Below are positions 7,554 to 16,204 of a DNA stretch of 64,000 nucleotides, piece after piece. Location of the stretch: IMG/VR virus record IMGVR_UViG_3300027816_000074, positions 44,620 to 108,619 of that record, one strand, 5' to 3'. Numbering within the stretch: the stretch's first letter is position 1; every line of letters begins with the position of its first letter. The DNA comes from a virus. A program made the position numbers and the translations under genes. A model generated the notes under the pieces. The model was given only the letters and a program-made list of their open reading frames with translations. It was not told the DNA's origin and made no database searches.

Positions 7554-8661
7554 ACCATTCAGTAAGTTTTTCTTTAAGATTTTTTCCGATCTGCTCTTGA
7601 ACAATCTGTCTATGCTGATTGTTCTTTTTTAGCCTCTCGTTGAGATTAGTAACGGACATTATGGAATCTTTGTTCTTTAAAAGACGTTCTAGCTCTTCTG
7701 CTACCATTTTTATTCGATTACCCGGATTTGGTTCTAAATCGTAAGAATGATCTACAATATCATCAAAGACATCAAACCCGTGATCCCTAACAGCTTGCAC
7801 ATGCCCTTTAACTGTTACAAATAATGGTATCTGATAAGATTGAAAAGCAAAAAACGTTTTCTCTGTTAAAAATACTCTATCACTAAAAATACCTCCACAG
7901 TAGTTAGTACATTTTGTTCCAGGTATAATAGAATCGTCATAAGTAGATTCTAAAACTACTTTTACTATTGAATCTATTGCTTCGGGCGGGTAAGTGACTA
8001 CATACTGATTTCTTTTTACTATTCCGTCAGCATACATTGGAAACAAATGTGTGTATTCTGCAGGTATTAATTCTTTATATAATTCGTCCCCGTAATCGTC
8101 TGAAACTCCAAAACTCACACACCCTAAATTTAAAAGGTCTCGTTTAACTAATTCTAAAGTAAATAATAATCTAAAATTTTTTGGATTTCTTGATAAAGAA
8201 TTGTAAAAAGTTTTTCTTTGAGAAATAGGCGTTAGTGCTCGCACTACACTTGTTAGATCCAATACAGGATTAATAACAAAAGGATTTGTACCTATGTGAG
8301 GGTAACTTCCGTCTGTAGTATATCCTGCATCAACAACCATTATATCTTCAATATTTTTTCCTGTTATTTCTAAAATAAAGTCTACTATTTCTTTCCATCT
8401 GTAATTTGGTAACGCTTCATTTCTGACCATTAATAAAAGTTTAGGGTATTCTTTTAATTTCTTTATGCTATGGCCAACAATAAAAAGTTTTATCCTGCCA
8501 AGGTTATCCCAATATTTTAAAGCTGCTACATCAAAATTAATTACGCCTATTTTACGTTTTCCTCTACCTTCTAGAAGATGAACTATGTCTCTGTTTAACC
8601 ATACCCAATCTTTATCTTTAACTCTCTCTTGTAGTACGTTTAAATGAGATTTACTTAGCAT
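7543..8661 (-). CDS. Putative glycosyltransferase (GT10-like C-terminal motif)
   Basis: About 372 residues from the ATG at 8661. The longer frame to 8730 lies wholly within the upstream gene. The C-terminal half has FLTEKTFFAFQSYQIPLFVT followed by HGFDVFDDIVDHSYD. This resembles the TEK...P...LGF..F...DESYD block of phage proteins related to family 10 (fucosyltransferase-like) glycosyltransferases. No clear domain is visible in the first 200 residues. It is the last gene of the leftward block beginning at 10367 and overlaps the radical SAM gene by 11 nt. A role in sugar transfer is inferred from this motif and from nearby glycosyltransferase-like genes. Confidence 0.6.
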   Translation of the reverse strand: MLSKSHLNVLQERVKDKDWVWLNRDIVHLLEGRGKRKIGVINFDVAALKYWDNLGRIKLFIVGHSIKKLKEYPKLLLMVRNEALPNYRWKEIVDFILEITGKNIEDIMVVDAGYTTDGSYPHIGTNPFVINPVLDLTSVVRALTPISQRKTFYNSLSRNPKNFRLLFTLELVKRDLLNLGCVSFGVSDDYGDELYKELIPAEYTHLFPMYADGIVKRNQYVVTYPPEAIDSIVKVVLESTYDDSIIPGTKCTNYCGGIFSDRVFLTEKTFFAFQSYQIPLFVTVKGHVQAVRDHGFDVFDDIVDHSYDLEPNPGNRIKMVAEELERLLKNKDSIMSVTNLNERLKKNNQHRQIVQEQIGKNLKEKLTEWFNQ

Positions 8662-9811
8662 AAGTTTTATCTCCAGGAAATAACGGTAGTTCAGTATTAG
8701 GTGCTCTTTTAGGAATTTTACTATCGGCACTACTTACACAACTTGGAGTAATACAAGGTTTAGGACTATCAAATAATCTAAAACCTGTTTCTATATTTCC
8801 CAATGGCACATCGTGACAGCTATAACTTCGTTTGATGCTTCCGTCTGGTTCGCGTATAATAATACCTCGATATCCACTACTACATTCCCATCCTTCAAAT
8901 TTGTTAAAATTAAAGGCATTAAATCGTTCGGCCTGATCCATGTACCACACCTTTTGTTCTTTATCTATAAATTCTACTTGAAAGTGTTGTGGGATATTTT
9001 GATTTTCTGCTTTATAAATTGGATCAGGCATCTTAACAAAAGTAGGAAATGGTCTTGAGACTAGTTTAGCAGTGGCAGCTTTAGCTTCAGTAAACGCCCG
9101 TTGAGGCATTCCGTTATGTAACTTTTCTAACATTTCAGAAGTATAACCATCTACTACCCGACTAGCAGTGGGATCGCTTTGAGGCTTTAATGTAACATTA
9201 ATACCCCTATTATGAAAGTAAAGAGCGTTTTCATAATCTTTATCAAACCACTCTGGTACCATGACCATATTAATTGTAACTTGTACATCATGGTCTTGAC
9301 AAAGTTCTAATTTATCTCCAAATTCTTTTAGCTTCTCTTTAGTGTCAACATGTTCAGTGTGTAGACTAGCAGTTATACTTGCACGGTGGAATTTACTAAC
9401 AGCAGGACAATATTCATCGTTAAACCATTTTACAGTTCTGCTCATATTAGTTGTCATATGAACACTGGTGTAATTTGTATTTGGGGCATCATTATTCAAA
9501 TGATTTAAAATATCTATGTACCCTGGATGAAAGGTTGGTTCGCCTCCACTAAGGCTAAAATGAAAACTATTAAATCCTCTTTCTCTAGCCTGTCGTTTAA
9601 TTTCGTCTACAGTTTTAATACATAATTCTGTTGGTCTATGATCTTTTTTATCACTCCGTGCATAAGGCCAACAATAGCTACAACGATAGTTACAATATCT
9701 GCCTAATAACCAACTTACTGTAAAAAGGTCTCTATATAACATATTTCGTTGTCCAACACGAACTATATTTTCAAACGGTATTTTTTTAAAATCGTATTCT
9801 GATTTTTCCAT
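8651..9811 (-). CDS. Radical SAM protein
   Basis: 386 residues. The [4Fe-4S]/SAM motif is CNYRCSYC (C40, C44, C47), followed by LSGGEPTFHPGY (GGEP near residue 90), the SAM-binding strand of the family. The C-terminal part carries further cysteines (C in KFEGWECSSGYRG, SYSCHDVPLG and CITPSCVSSAD) that could ligate a second cluster. The reaction is unknown. It is one of four radical SAM proteins in this island. Only one base separates the preceding stop from its ATG, and the downstream gene overlaps, so it is operonic with the SDR and the GT10-like gene. Confidence 0.85.
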   Translation of the reverse strand: MEKSEYDFKKIPFENIVRVGQRNMLYRDLFTVSWLLGRYCNYRCSYCWPYARSDKKDHRPTELCIKTVDEIKRQARERGFNSFHFSLSGGEPTFHPGYIDILNHLNNDAPNTNYTSVHMTTNMSRTVKWFNDEYCPAVSKFHRASITASLHTEHVDTKEKLKEFGDKLELCQDHDVQVTINMVMVPEWFDKDYENALYFHNRGINVTLKPQSDPTASRVVDGYTSEMLEKLHNGMPQRAFTEAKAATAKLVSRPFPTFVKMPDPIYKAENQNIPQHFQVEFIDKEQKVWYMDQAERFNAFNFNKFEGWECSSGYRGIIIREPDGSIKRSYSCHDVPLGNIETGFRLFDSPKPCITPSCVSSADSKIPKRAPNTELPLFPGDKTYAK

Positions 9812-9812
9812 G

Positions 9813-10367
9813 TTAAACTTTCTGAATTGGGTCTATGCTTATTTCGTTTATATGAAATTCTTTAGGCTGTTCAATAACCCATTTTATGTAATTTGCTGCA
9901 AGACTAATATCCATACAAGTCCTAGTTGGATGTTTATGTTGTACATTAGATAAACTACCAAAACTTACTAAAGTGACTGTAGGACCTCCTTGCCATACAC
10001 CGTTCATCGAAAGTGTATTACAATAATCTCTCAAAGCTTTTTTCTCTGCATTATATAACCATGCTCCGCCTTTTTTAACTCGATCAGTTGTTGATCCTAC
10101 ACAAATTATTTTTAGATCTTTTTTGTTTTCTATGCAAGATTTATAAACTGCATCTAGTAGTACAGTTTGGTTAAATTTCCATAGTGCTGAACAATTTATA
10201 AAAATATCGTAATCTAAAACTTTTTTGGCTAGAGATAACTGTCCATCCGCTGAGGTTAAATCGTAGCCAGTTGTCCTTGATACAAAAGTAGCGTCCGGAT
10301 ATATTTTAAATAGTTCAGAAGACAATCCAAAATTTTTATTTCCGGTTATTAGTATTTTGGAGCTCAC
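9813..10367 (-). CDS. Short-chain dehydrogenase/reductase-like protein (GTG start)
   Basis: 184 residues, shorter than the usual 250 of classical SDRs. The nucleotide-binding turn is TGNKNFG (residues 8-14), the NxAG-like strand is INCSALW (58-62), and the active-site pair is YNAEK (Y105, K109) with a serine in CVGSTTD. This supports an NAD(P)-dependent oxidoreductase or epimerase, possibly for a nucleotide sugar given the neighbours. The start is GTG at 10367 with AGAGGAAG directly upstream; no suitable in-frame ATG exists. It is the first gene of a leftward operon diverging from the rightward gene at 10450. Confidence 0.7.
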   Translation of the reverse strand: MSSKILITGNKNFGLSSELFKIYPDATFVSRTTGYDLTSADGQLSLAKKVLDYDIFINCSALWKFNQTVLLDAVYKSCIENKKDLKIICVGSTTDRVKKGGAWLYNAEKKALRDYCNTLSMNGVWQGGPTVTLVSFGSLSNVQHKHPTRTCMDISLAANYIKWVIEQPKEFHINEISIDPIQKV

Positions 10368-10401
10368 ATCTTCCTCTTATTTTTACTTTGAAATAGTAGC
10401 A

Positions 10402-10409
10402 TATAAATA
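10402..10409 (+). promoter_or_regulatory. T4-type late promoter box (TATAAATA)
   Basis: An exact TATAAATA lies in the intergenic gap between divergent genes, 40 nt upstream of the rightward start at 10450. A 6-bp hairpin (GCTAGT 10414-10419, ACTAGC 10424-10429, AAAA loop) begins where T4 spacing would place the transcription start. It suggests that the rightward half of the island is expressed late, together with the virion genes. Confidence 0.6.
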
Positions 10410-10449
10410 TTTAGCTAGTAAAAACTAGCCAACATAATTTGAAGAACCC

Positions 10450-11802
10450 ATGAGAAAACTAGTTAAAAATACATACATCATATACATTGTTGATGATAAC
10501 AAGGATTATAAAGACACCTTAGGTCAGGAAATTGGTTATAATCTTCTAGAAGCATCTGTAAGGCACGACATGCTTTACAAATACTTTTTATCTTACGACG
10601 ATGCATTTAAAAGTTTACAAACAGAAACAGCTCCTAAAGTCATTTTTACAAGACCAGGAAACACATTTGATCCAATATGGTTAGCACAGTTAGTTTCTAA
10701 AAATCCAGAGTATTCTCTAATTGGACATCTTTTAGACAAAGGTGAAGAATACTACGAACTACACAATCAATGTTTTATATTAGATGTTAAAGATTGGAAA
10801 CAATCCGGATCTCCTATGTATAATTCTCCTGGAGAGCAAACATGTACAAATATCAGTAGGAGCGAGAACAATTTTCATGATCACCACACTCCTTTATCAG
10901 TTGATAAAGGTGATGGAACAAAGACCTATAAAAAGATAAAGCCAGGCGGATTAATTATTAGTAAATTGTTAGAACACGGATTTAAAATTAGGCCGTGGAC
11001 TTCAGAAGAAAGAAAGCATAAGTTTTACCTATACGATGATCTAGTTTTAAAGTACGGATCTTATCTACGTATAGAATGTACGTTTGACGACACTATCTTT
11101 AATTGTACAAATGAACCAATTGTAAAATTTGAACTCCCGCAAATTAAAAGAATTGTAACTCCCGCAAACGGACTACAAGCCTTACAGATTATTGACAAGT
11201 GCCCTAATGCTACTACTGTAGATTTTAGAGATATTAGTCAATCTGCAATCAATTTTACAAAAAATGTTTTAGACAATTATATCGGAAAAGATTATGACCA
11301 ACTATGTTTTTCTAGCGGGTACAATCTTCAAGTTAGCAATCAAGAGTCTATTAGAAAATCAGAACAAGAATTTTTAAACGGGCTTGTAGAACCTTATTCC
11401 GAAATGCAGTTTAGATTACTAGAACTGAATTGTAACTATTTCAAAGAAAGCTTCTTTGAAATAGAAGATTTAATTAATAGGATGAATGGTAATACATTGT
11501 ATGCGTTTAGCAATATTCTGTCTTATAGGAAAACAGCATACTTGTACAGTCAAATTCATTTTAATTTAATGTTAAAAACATTAGCTAGTGCAGAAAGACT
11601 AGCAAAAAATGATAGTTATTTTTTAGGAATGTTACCTACTAGCGAAGCATCGACAAGAGGATATGCGTTAATGCATGTTAAAGATGTTAGTTTAGATCCT
11701 GATACAGAATTCAACTTTCCTTGGAGACAAAAATTATATGAATACTACACTGAATATCTCGGAATTCTTCGAGAAAAGGAAAGAAGAAAATCATTATCAT
11801 AA
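10450..11802 (+). CDS. Putative two-part glycan-modification protein (GT-like and methyltransferase-like regions)
   Basis: 450 residues, function not recognised with certainty. The N-terminal third contains VIFTRPGNTFDPIWLAQLV and SLIGHLLDKGEEYYELHNQC, a pattern I associate with glycosyltransferase-like proteins of marine phages. The central part (TPANGLQALQIIDKC, then TTVDFRDISQSAINFTK) looks like a nucleotide- or SAM-binding fold of a methyltransferase. No DxD motif is evident. The gene follows a late promoter box and opens the rightward block of two hydrolase-like genes and an oxygenase. Its 3' end overlaps the next gene by 65 nt, unusually long for this genome. Confidence 0.5.
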   Translation: MRKLVKNTYIIYIVDDNKDYKDTLGQEIGYNLLEASVRHDMLYKYFLSYDDAFKSLQTETAPKVIFTRPGNTFDPIWLAQLVSKNPEYSLIGHLLDKGEEYYELHNQCFILDVKDWKQSGSPMYNSPGEQTCTNISRSENNFHDHHTPLSVDKGDGTKTYKKIKPGGLIISKLLEHGFKIRPWTSEERKHKFYLYDDLVLKYGSYLRIECTFDDTIFNCTNEPIVKFELPQIKRIVTPANGLQALQIIDKCPNATTVDFRDISQSAINFTKNVLDNYIGKDYDQLCFSSGYNLQVSNQESIRKSEQEFLNGLVEPYSEMQFRLLELNCNYFKESFFEIEDLINRMNGNTLYAFSNILSYRKTAYLYSQIHFNLMLKTLASAERLAKNDSYFLGMLPTSEASTRGYALMHVKDVSLDPDTEFNFPWRQKLYEYYTEYLGILREKERRKSLS

Positions 11803-12478
11803 TTTAACTGAGATACCAAAACATCTAAATTTAGATGCTCAGTTAAAATGGATTATTGAAGAATCAAACTTAAGAACTCTTAGATTAAATGTTGAGATTC
11901 CCCATGAACAGATGTATCAAGAAGCTGAAATTCTTCTTGACGAATTTTATTCTCATCGAGACGAAGGCGAAGATCACAGAGGGTGGAAAAGTCTTGTTAT
12001 TCACGGACGAGGAAAACATATTACTCAAGGTGACGAACAATACGAAAATTTAAAAGATCTTCCCGACTATCATTGGACTGAGATAGCCGACAAATGTCCT
12101 ATAACAACTATGTGGTTAAAAAGTTGTTGGCCTTTAGATAAATTTCTCAGGGTACGATTTATGCTTTTAGAACCAGATGGCTACATTATGCCTCATAGAG
12201 ATAACAATAAAAGAAAGTTACAAGCAATTAATATAGCGTTAAATAATCCAGTTGGTTGCGAATTTGGTATGGAAAACTACGGAGTTATACCATGGAAATC
12301 TGGAGATGTTAGATTAATAGATATAAGCACGAATCATGCTGTTTGGAACAATAGTAAAACTCCCAGAATACATATTATTGTACATGGATGGCCAGTTCAA
12401 CAATATAAAGAGTACAGAAATTTAGTTATAGAAAGTTATAAAAAAACATATGAAGAATATATTGCATCTTGGAAGTAG
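11738..12478 (+). CDS. 2-oxoglutarate/Fe(II) oxygenase, aspartyl/asparaginyl hydroxylase-like
   Basis: 246 residues. The double-stranded beta-helix iron triad and co-substrate arginine appear in order: H153 and D155 in MPHRDNN, H200 in ISTNHAVWNN, and R210 in TPRIHIIVHG. This is the pattern of aspartyl/asparaginyl beta-hydroxylase-like oxygenases. The acceptor could be a protein, a sugar or a small molecule. The first ATG makes the gene overlap its neighbour by 65 nt. The next methionine is at about residue 59, too far in to be attractive, so the overlap may be real or a non-ATG start may be used. The next gene begins within its last 29 nt. Confidence 0.72.
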   Translation: MNTTLNISEFFEKRKEENHYHNLTEIPKHLNLDAQLKWIIEESNLRTLRLNVEIPHEQMYQEAEILLDEFYSHRDEGEDHRGWKSLVIHGRGKHITQGDEQYENLKDLPDYHWTEIADKCPITTMWLKSCWPLDKFLRVRFMLLEPDGYIMPHRDNNKRKLQAINIALNNPVGCEFGMENYGVIPWKSGDVRLIDISTNHAVWNNSKTPRIHIIVHGWPVQQYKEYRNLVIESYKKTYEEYIASWK

Positions 12479-13184
12479 TTGGAGTGAAGTAAATGGTGTA
12501 CCTAATCATAGCTTACCATTTTTTGTAACAGAAGGCCTTATTAATCGAGGTATTGATGTAAACTATTATTCAACAGCTATGGGCGGTTGTGGATTAGGTG
12601 TTCAATTTGAAATTTTATTAAACATTTTAAACGGTAAAGAAAAAATTGATTTTGTTTTATTTGAAGTAACTACATTTGACAGATTTCATTGTCAACTATT
12701 AGACTCTGATATTGTATGGGAAAAAGAAGATAGTCATCCTAATATTGTACAATGTCGAAACTGGCTTATTAAAAACTATATTTTTTGGATGCCGCTGCAT
12801 AAAGAAATTATTAATCAACATTGGCCTTATCTGTCGAATAAAGGAACATATTTAAAAATGGCCAAACTTTTAAATGCGGGCGACTTTAATTGGGAAAGTA
12901 TTTTTTTAAGTAGAATAGTAACAATTAAAAATTTACTTAAAAAAAGAAATATTCCGTTTTTAATATATGCACACGATTCGAAACAAATGGTAGATAAAAC
13001 TCGGATATCTCAATTAGTACTTAAAGAAATATACGACGAACTAGACTTTTGTGTTAACGAGTACATTGGTATTGAAACTTTTAAGAAATTTGCCATCGAC
13101 AGAGGATTTCATATGTCGCCCAACGGTGACAGATATATAGCTGAAAATGTTTTAATACCAAAAATTATTGAAAAATTAAAATGA
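12450..13184 (+). CDS. SGNH-hydrolase-like protein (tandem copy 1)
   Basis: 244 residues. The N-terminus ILHLGSSWSEVNG aligns with the GDS block of SGNH/GDSL hydrolases (S10 as candidate nucleophile). GGCGLG near residue 45 fits the glycine block. H221 in RGFHMSPNGDRYIAE fits the catalytic histidine block. SGNH enzymes often remove or transfer O-acetyl groups on glycans. The next gene is a clear paralogue with the same three landmarks, and their ends overlap (ATGA). No signal peptide is present, so the enzyme is probably cytosolic. The DxxH aspartate is less certain here than in the second copy. Confidence 0.65.
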   Translation: MKNILHLGSSWSEVNGVPNHSLPFFVTEGLINRGIDVNYYSTAMGGCGLGVQFEILLNILNGKEKIDFVLFEVTTFDRFHCQLLDSDIVWEKEDSHPNIVQCRNWLIKNYIFWMPLHKEIINQHWPYLSNKGTYLKMAKLLNAGDFNWESIFLSRIVTIKNLLKKRNIPFLIYAHDSKQMVDKTRISQLVLKEIYDELDFCVNEYIGIETFKKFAIDRGFHMSPNGDRYIAENVLIPKIIEKLK

Positions 13185-13888
13185 AAAAAATATTACATTT
13201 AGGGTGCAGTTGGAGTCAATTTAATCACGAAGGACAAAAAGGAGTACCTGAAAATACAGTCGAAGTATTAAAAGAGAAAAATGTTGATGTTCTCTATTAC
13301 AGTGCATCCCATGGTGGTTGCGATCTTGGAACACAATTTGAAGTACTAAAATCAGAGATAGGTAAAGGCTACGATTTTATTATATTTCAAGTTACTTCTG
13401 ACAGTAGACATCATATAAGAACTGGTCATTATAATTTAGACTGGACTCCTACTGTTTCTCATCCAAACATTTATAAGTGTGATGTTTCTTTAAGAAAAAG
13501 TTTTGTGTTCTGGAATCCAAATTACGGAAAAGCTATAGATCAATTCTGGCATAAACATAACAGAGATTATCGAATGGCTGCTAAACTTAGTTACTCTTAC
13601 GACTGGGATGATCAAAGTTTATACTTTGGTCAAATATGTTCGATTAAAAAAATATTAGAAAAATCTAATACTCCTTACATAATCTATAGTCATCGGAATA
13701 TCTGGTGGGAAAAACATAATAATATCTTTCAGGCTCACACAACTGATCTACTTGATTTTGATGTTGAAACACAATTAGGTGACAATTTTAATTCTTATAT
13801 TGTAGACGACGGACACCATTTAAGTAGTCAAGGAAATAGGATAGTAGCCGAAGAATTAATTGTTCCTAGACTACTACCCTATCTATAA
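13181..13888 (+). CDS. SGNH-hydrolase-like protein (tandem copy 2)
   Basis: 235 residues, paralogous to the preceding gene. The shared features are ILHLGCSWSQ (S10), GGCDLGTQFEVL, the SHPNIYKC segment (SHPNIVQC in copy 1) and the C-terminal block DDGHHLSSQGNR (D209/D210, H212/H213), a good SGNH catalytic Asp-His block. This suggests an esterase or acyl hydrolase acting on carbohydrate. The stop ends one base before the convergent gene's stop codon, so no intergenic terminator exists. Confidence 0.68.
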   Translation: MKKILHLGCSWSQFNHEGQKGVPENTVEVLKEKNVDVLYYSASHGGCDLGTQFEVLKSEIGKGYDFIIFQVTSDSRHHIRTGHYNLDWTPTVSHPNIYKCDVSLRKSFVFWNPNYGKAIDQFWHKHNRDYRMAAKLSYSYDWDDQSLYFGQICSIKKILEKSNTPYIIYSHRNIWWEKHNNIFQAHTTDLLDFDVETQLGDNFNSYIVDDGHHLSSQGNRIVAEELIVPRLLPYL

Positions 13889-14791
13889 TTACATCTTAGC
13901 TTGTTCTTTTCGCCACTCTATAAGTAAATCATCATCGAGTTCAACTAAGAAAGTTAGTAATAAACCCATCTTAGCGTTCCATAATTTTTTACCTTTGCTC
14001 TTAGTACCTTCATTAGTATTATGCAACTGTACTGCATCGAACCACATAGGTTTACCTGGTTCCCAATCTAAAATAGTTTCAGCACTTAAACCTTTTAATC
14101 TTTCATACGGAGTATTCATTACCTGCTCAAAAACAGATTTATCAAAAGGTGTTGCATTGTTTTCTTTAGGAACAGCAGTTCCTTGACCGTCATAGAATTG
14201 AAGTTCAGTGTAATCAGTGGTAATTTTATACACACTAGCAATATTAGGAACTAGACCGCCACCATTATAAACATGCGCCCAGTCAATATGTCGCTGATCG
14301 AAGAATACAATTTGTCCACCATCTTCTTCATTAAGATGTGTTCCTATCCATAAAGGTAACAACCAATTTTTCCAACAAGTGTATTTTCGTTGTTCGTGAT
14401 TCAACGGGACTTTATCAAATGTAGTTGTAAAATCTTCAGGCCTTATACTATCATTATGTAATCCATATTGTTGGGGAGTAATAAAATAATTACCGCCCAC
14501 TTGTGGACTTTTTTCAGCAGGTATACCTAAACACTGATCGATTCTATCTTTAAATTTTAAATAAACTTCATGTAACTGTCCTGCTACTAACACAGTTCCG
14601 TTTTTATTCATTCTAACTTCTTTGCCTCCGGCAAATGCAAATTTCCAAATCCAATCTAATTCTTCTTTTGAAAACATTGCATCTTCAGATTTTGATGCTC
14701 GGCTAATATGCCTACGCATATTTTCAACTGCTATAGGATGATCCATTGGAAGCATATAATGCTCCCTTCTTAAACCTTTAGTGTACTCCAT
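13889..14791 (-). CDS. 2-oxoglutarate/Fe(II) oxygenase-like protein
   Basis: 300 residues. The likely iron triad is H112 and D114 in YGLHNDSIRP plus H257 in DAVQLHNTNEG, with K274 in LWNAKMGLLL in the position of the 2-oxoglutarate-binding basic residue. The sequence between them (WIGTHLNEEDGGQIVFFDQR) is typical of the jelly-roll strand of prolyl-hydroxylase-like enzymes. It ends the leftward block that begins at 24481. The ATG at 14791 has AGGAG 6 nt upstream and overlaps the radical SAM stop by 14 nt. The close link to a radical SAM gene suggests both act on the same substrate, which is unknown. Confidence 0.7.
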   Translation of the reverse strand: MEYTKGLRREHYMLPMDHPIAVENMRRHISRASKSEDAMFSKEELDWIWKFAFAGGKEVRMNKNGTVLVAGQLHEVYLKFKDRIDQCLGIPAEKSPQVGGNYFITPQQYGLHNDSIRPEDFTTTFDKVPLNHEQRKYTCWKNWLLPLWIGTHLNEEDGGQIVFFDQRHIDWAHVYNGGGLVPNIASVYKITTDYTELQFYDGQGTAVPKENNATPFDKSVFEQVMNTPYERLKGLSAETILDWEPGKPMWFDAVQLHNTNEGTKSKGKKLWNAKMGLLLTFLVELDDDLLIEWRKEQAKM

Positions 14792-16184
14792 AAAATACTC
14801 CTGTCATTTCTGGAAAAATTTCTTCAAAATTTAAACCTCTATGTGTATCAAGTGCTTTTAAATATTCTGTTGTTTCAGGTAATCGGTTAGTCCAATCTTC
14901 TGATTTCATAAATTTAATCATGCCGCGCAATCTTTTGATACCATACTCGGCGTTAAGCCACTGTTCTTTTGTTACCTTACCTTTATGCCATTCAGGAACA
15001 CCTAGTTCCCAGTTTTCTATCCACCATGGTATAAATTCCTCATAGTGTTGTTCGCATTTGTCTTTAAACCATTGAGGTAAGATCTTGACATTTAGGTGTG
15101 GTGGCCAATATACAAAATGATGATTAATTCCACCTGCACCAAATGGCCACATGTTAATCTTTTTATAGTTCTGTTGTAATTTCCATTTGATAAATTCTGG
15201 AATATAATAAATGTTCAATGCCTGTACTGCACATGCAACTGTAATTTCTACGTTGTCAGATGTTTGTGTATCTAGAATCTTAAATACTTCTTCTGTACGT
15301 TCCCATTTACTAGGATATCTAATATAGGCATTCTTTTCACCTATTGCATCAACACTATAATGGAATCGAACAAGTTTAAATTCTTTCCATAACTCAAATA
15401 AATCTTCTCGCCATTCGACTCCGTTACTGTTATAACGAAGTTCTAAATTCTTAGCATGTCCTTGCTTTATACATTCTTCTAAAATTTCGTAATGTTCTTC
15501 TATGATTAATGGCTCGCCACCTGCAAAATAAAGCTGTTGCATATTCGGGATTTGTTCATAGAATTGCTGCCAAAAAAGAGGATTATTTTTATGCCAATTA
15601 AAACTTGAGCCGTTAACACTGCCCTTGTTTTCCCATGCCATGGTCTTGCTTAATTCTCTATTCTGTATAGTAGGATGGATCTTATTCCATTCTGGAATCC
15701 AATTACTACTATCATGCGGACTGCACATTACACAGGCTAATTGACATTTAGATCCGAATCTAAGATCAATATATTTTAAATTAGGAGGGACTTGTCCATC
15801 ATCTGTTGTCTGTGCAATTAACTGATCGATGTCCACACGCTGAGCCCAATAGTTAGTTTCCCATTGTCTTTTGCTTACATGACCAGATTCTTCTTCTTTA
15901 TAACATTTTGAACAGCTTTCTGGCTGTCCATTATCTAACATAATTTTTCTTACATTTTTCATGTAAGTGCTGTTCCAGCTTGATTGGAAATCGCTAACAT
16001 TTAAGTTAGCTGGTTTACCTTCTTCTGTCTTCAACATTCCGACATGACCCCCGGTTTCAGCATTTGTAGATCCAACACCGCTAGCATTAGCAGTGCAACA
16101 TACTCTCATACTACCGTCAGGTCTTGTACTTAAATGTATCCAAGGAAGAATACAAAATGTGTCTGATGGATATTTTTGTGTCAT
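14778..16184 (-). CDS. Radical SAM protein with N-terminal twitch-like cysteine region
   Basis: 468 residues. The catalytic motif CQLACVMC (C147, C151, C154) lies unusually far from the N-terminus, and AGGEPLI follows as the SAM-binding strand. The first 100 residues contain C11 in FCILPWIHLS, C29-C30 in MRVCCTA and C91/C94 in SCSKC. These look like auxiliary-cluster ligands of SPASM/twitch type placed before the radical SAM barrel. The same layout occurs in the gene at 17367. SPASM enzymes act on peptides and on sugars, and the phage substrate is unknown. A CTAAATA-like sequence lies just upstream, a weak late-promoter candidate. Confidence 0.85.
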   Translation of the reverse strand: MTQKYPSDTFCILPWIHLSTRPDGSMRVCCTANASGVGSTNAETGGHVGMLKTEEGKPANLNVSDFQSSWNSTYMKNVRKIMLDNGQPESCSKCYKEEESGHVSKRQWETNYWAQRVDIDQLIAQTTDDGQVPPNLKYIDLRFGSKCQLACVMCSPHDSSNWIPEWNKIHPTIQNRELSKTMAWENKGSVNGSSFNWHKNNPLFWQQFYEQIPNMQQLYFAGGEPLIIEEHYEILEECIKQGHAKNLELRYNSNGVEWREDLFELWKEFKLVRFHYSVDAIGEKNAYIRYPSKWERTEEVFKILDTQTSDNVEITVACAVQALNIYYIPEFIKWKLQQNYKKINMWPFGAGGINHHFVYWPPHLNVKILPQWFKDKCEQHYEEFIPWWIENWELGVPEWHKGKVTKEQWLNAEYGIKRLRGMIKFMKSEDWTNRLPETTEYLKALDTHRGLNFEEIFPEMTGVFYGVH

Positions 16185-16204
16185 GGAAATATTTAGTTAT
16201 TATG

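Noticed and set aside
16188-16196. Late promoter box (CTAAATA) before the radical SAM gene at 16184
   Set aside because: Two mismatches to the TATAAATA core and located in a 20-nt gap inside an operon; too weak to list as a feature.
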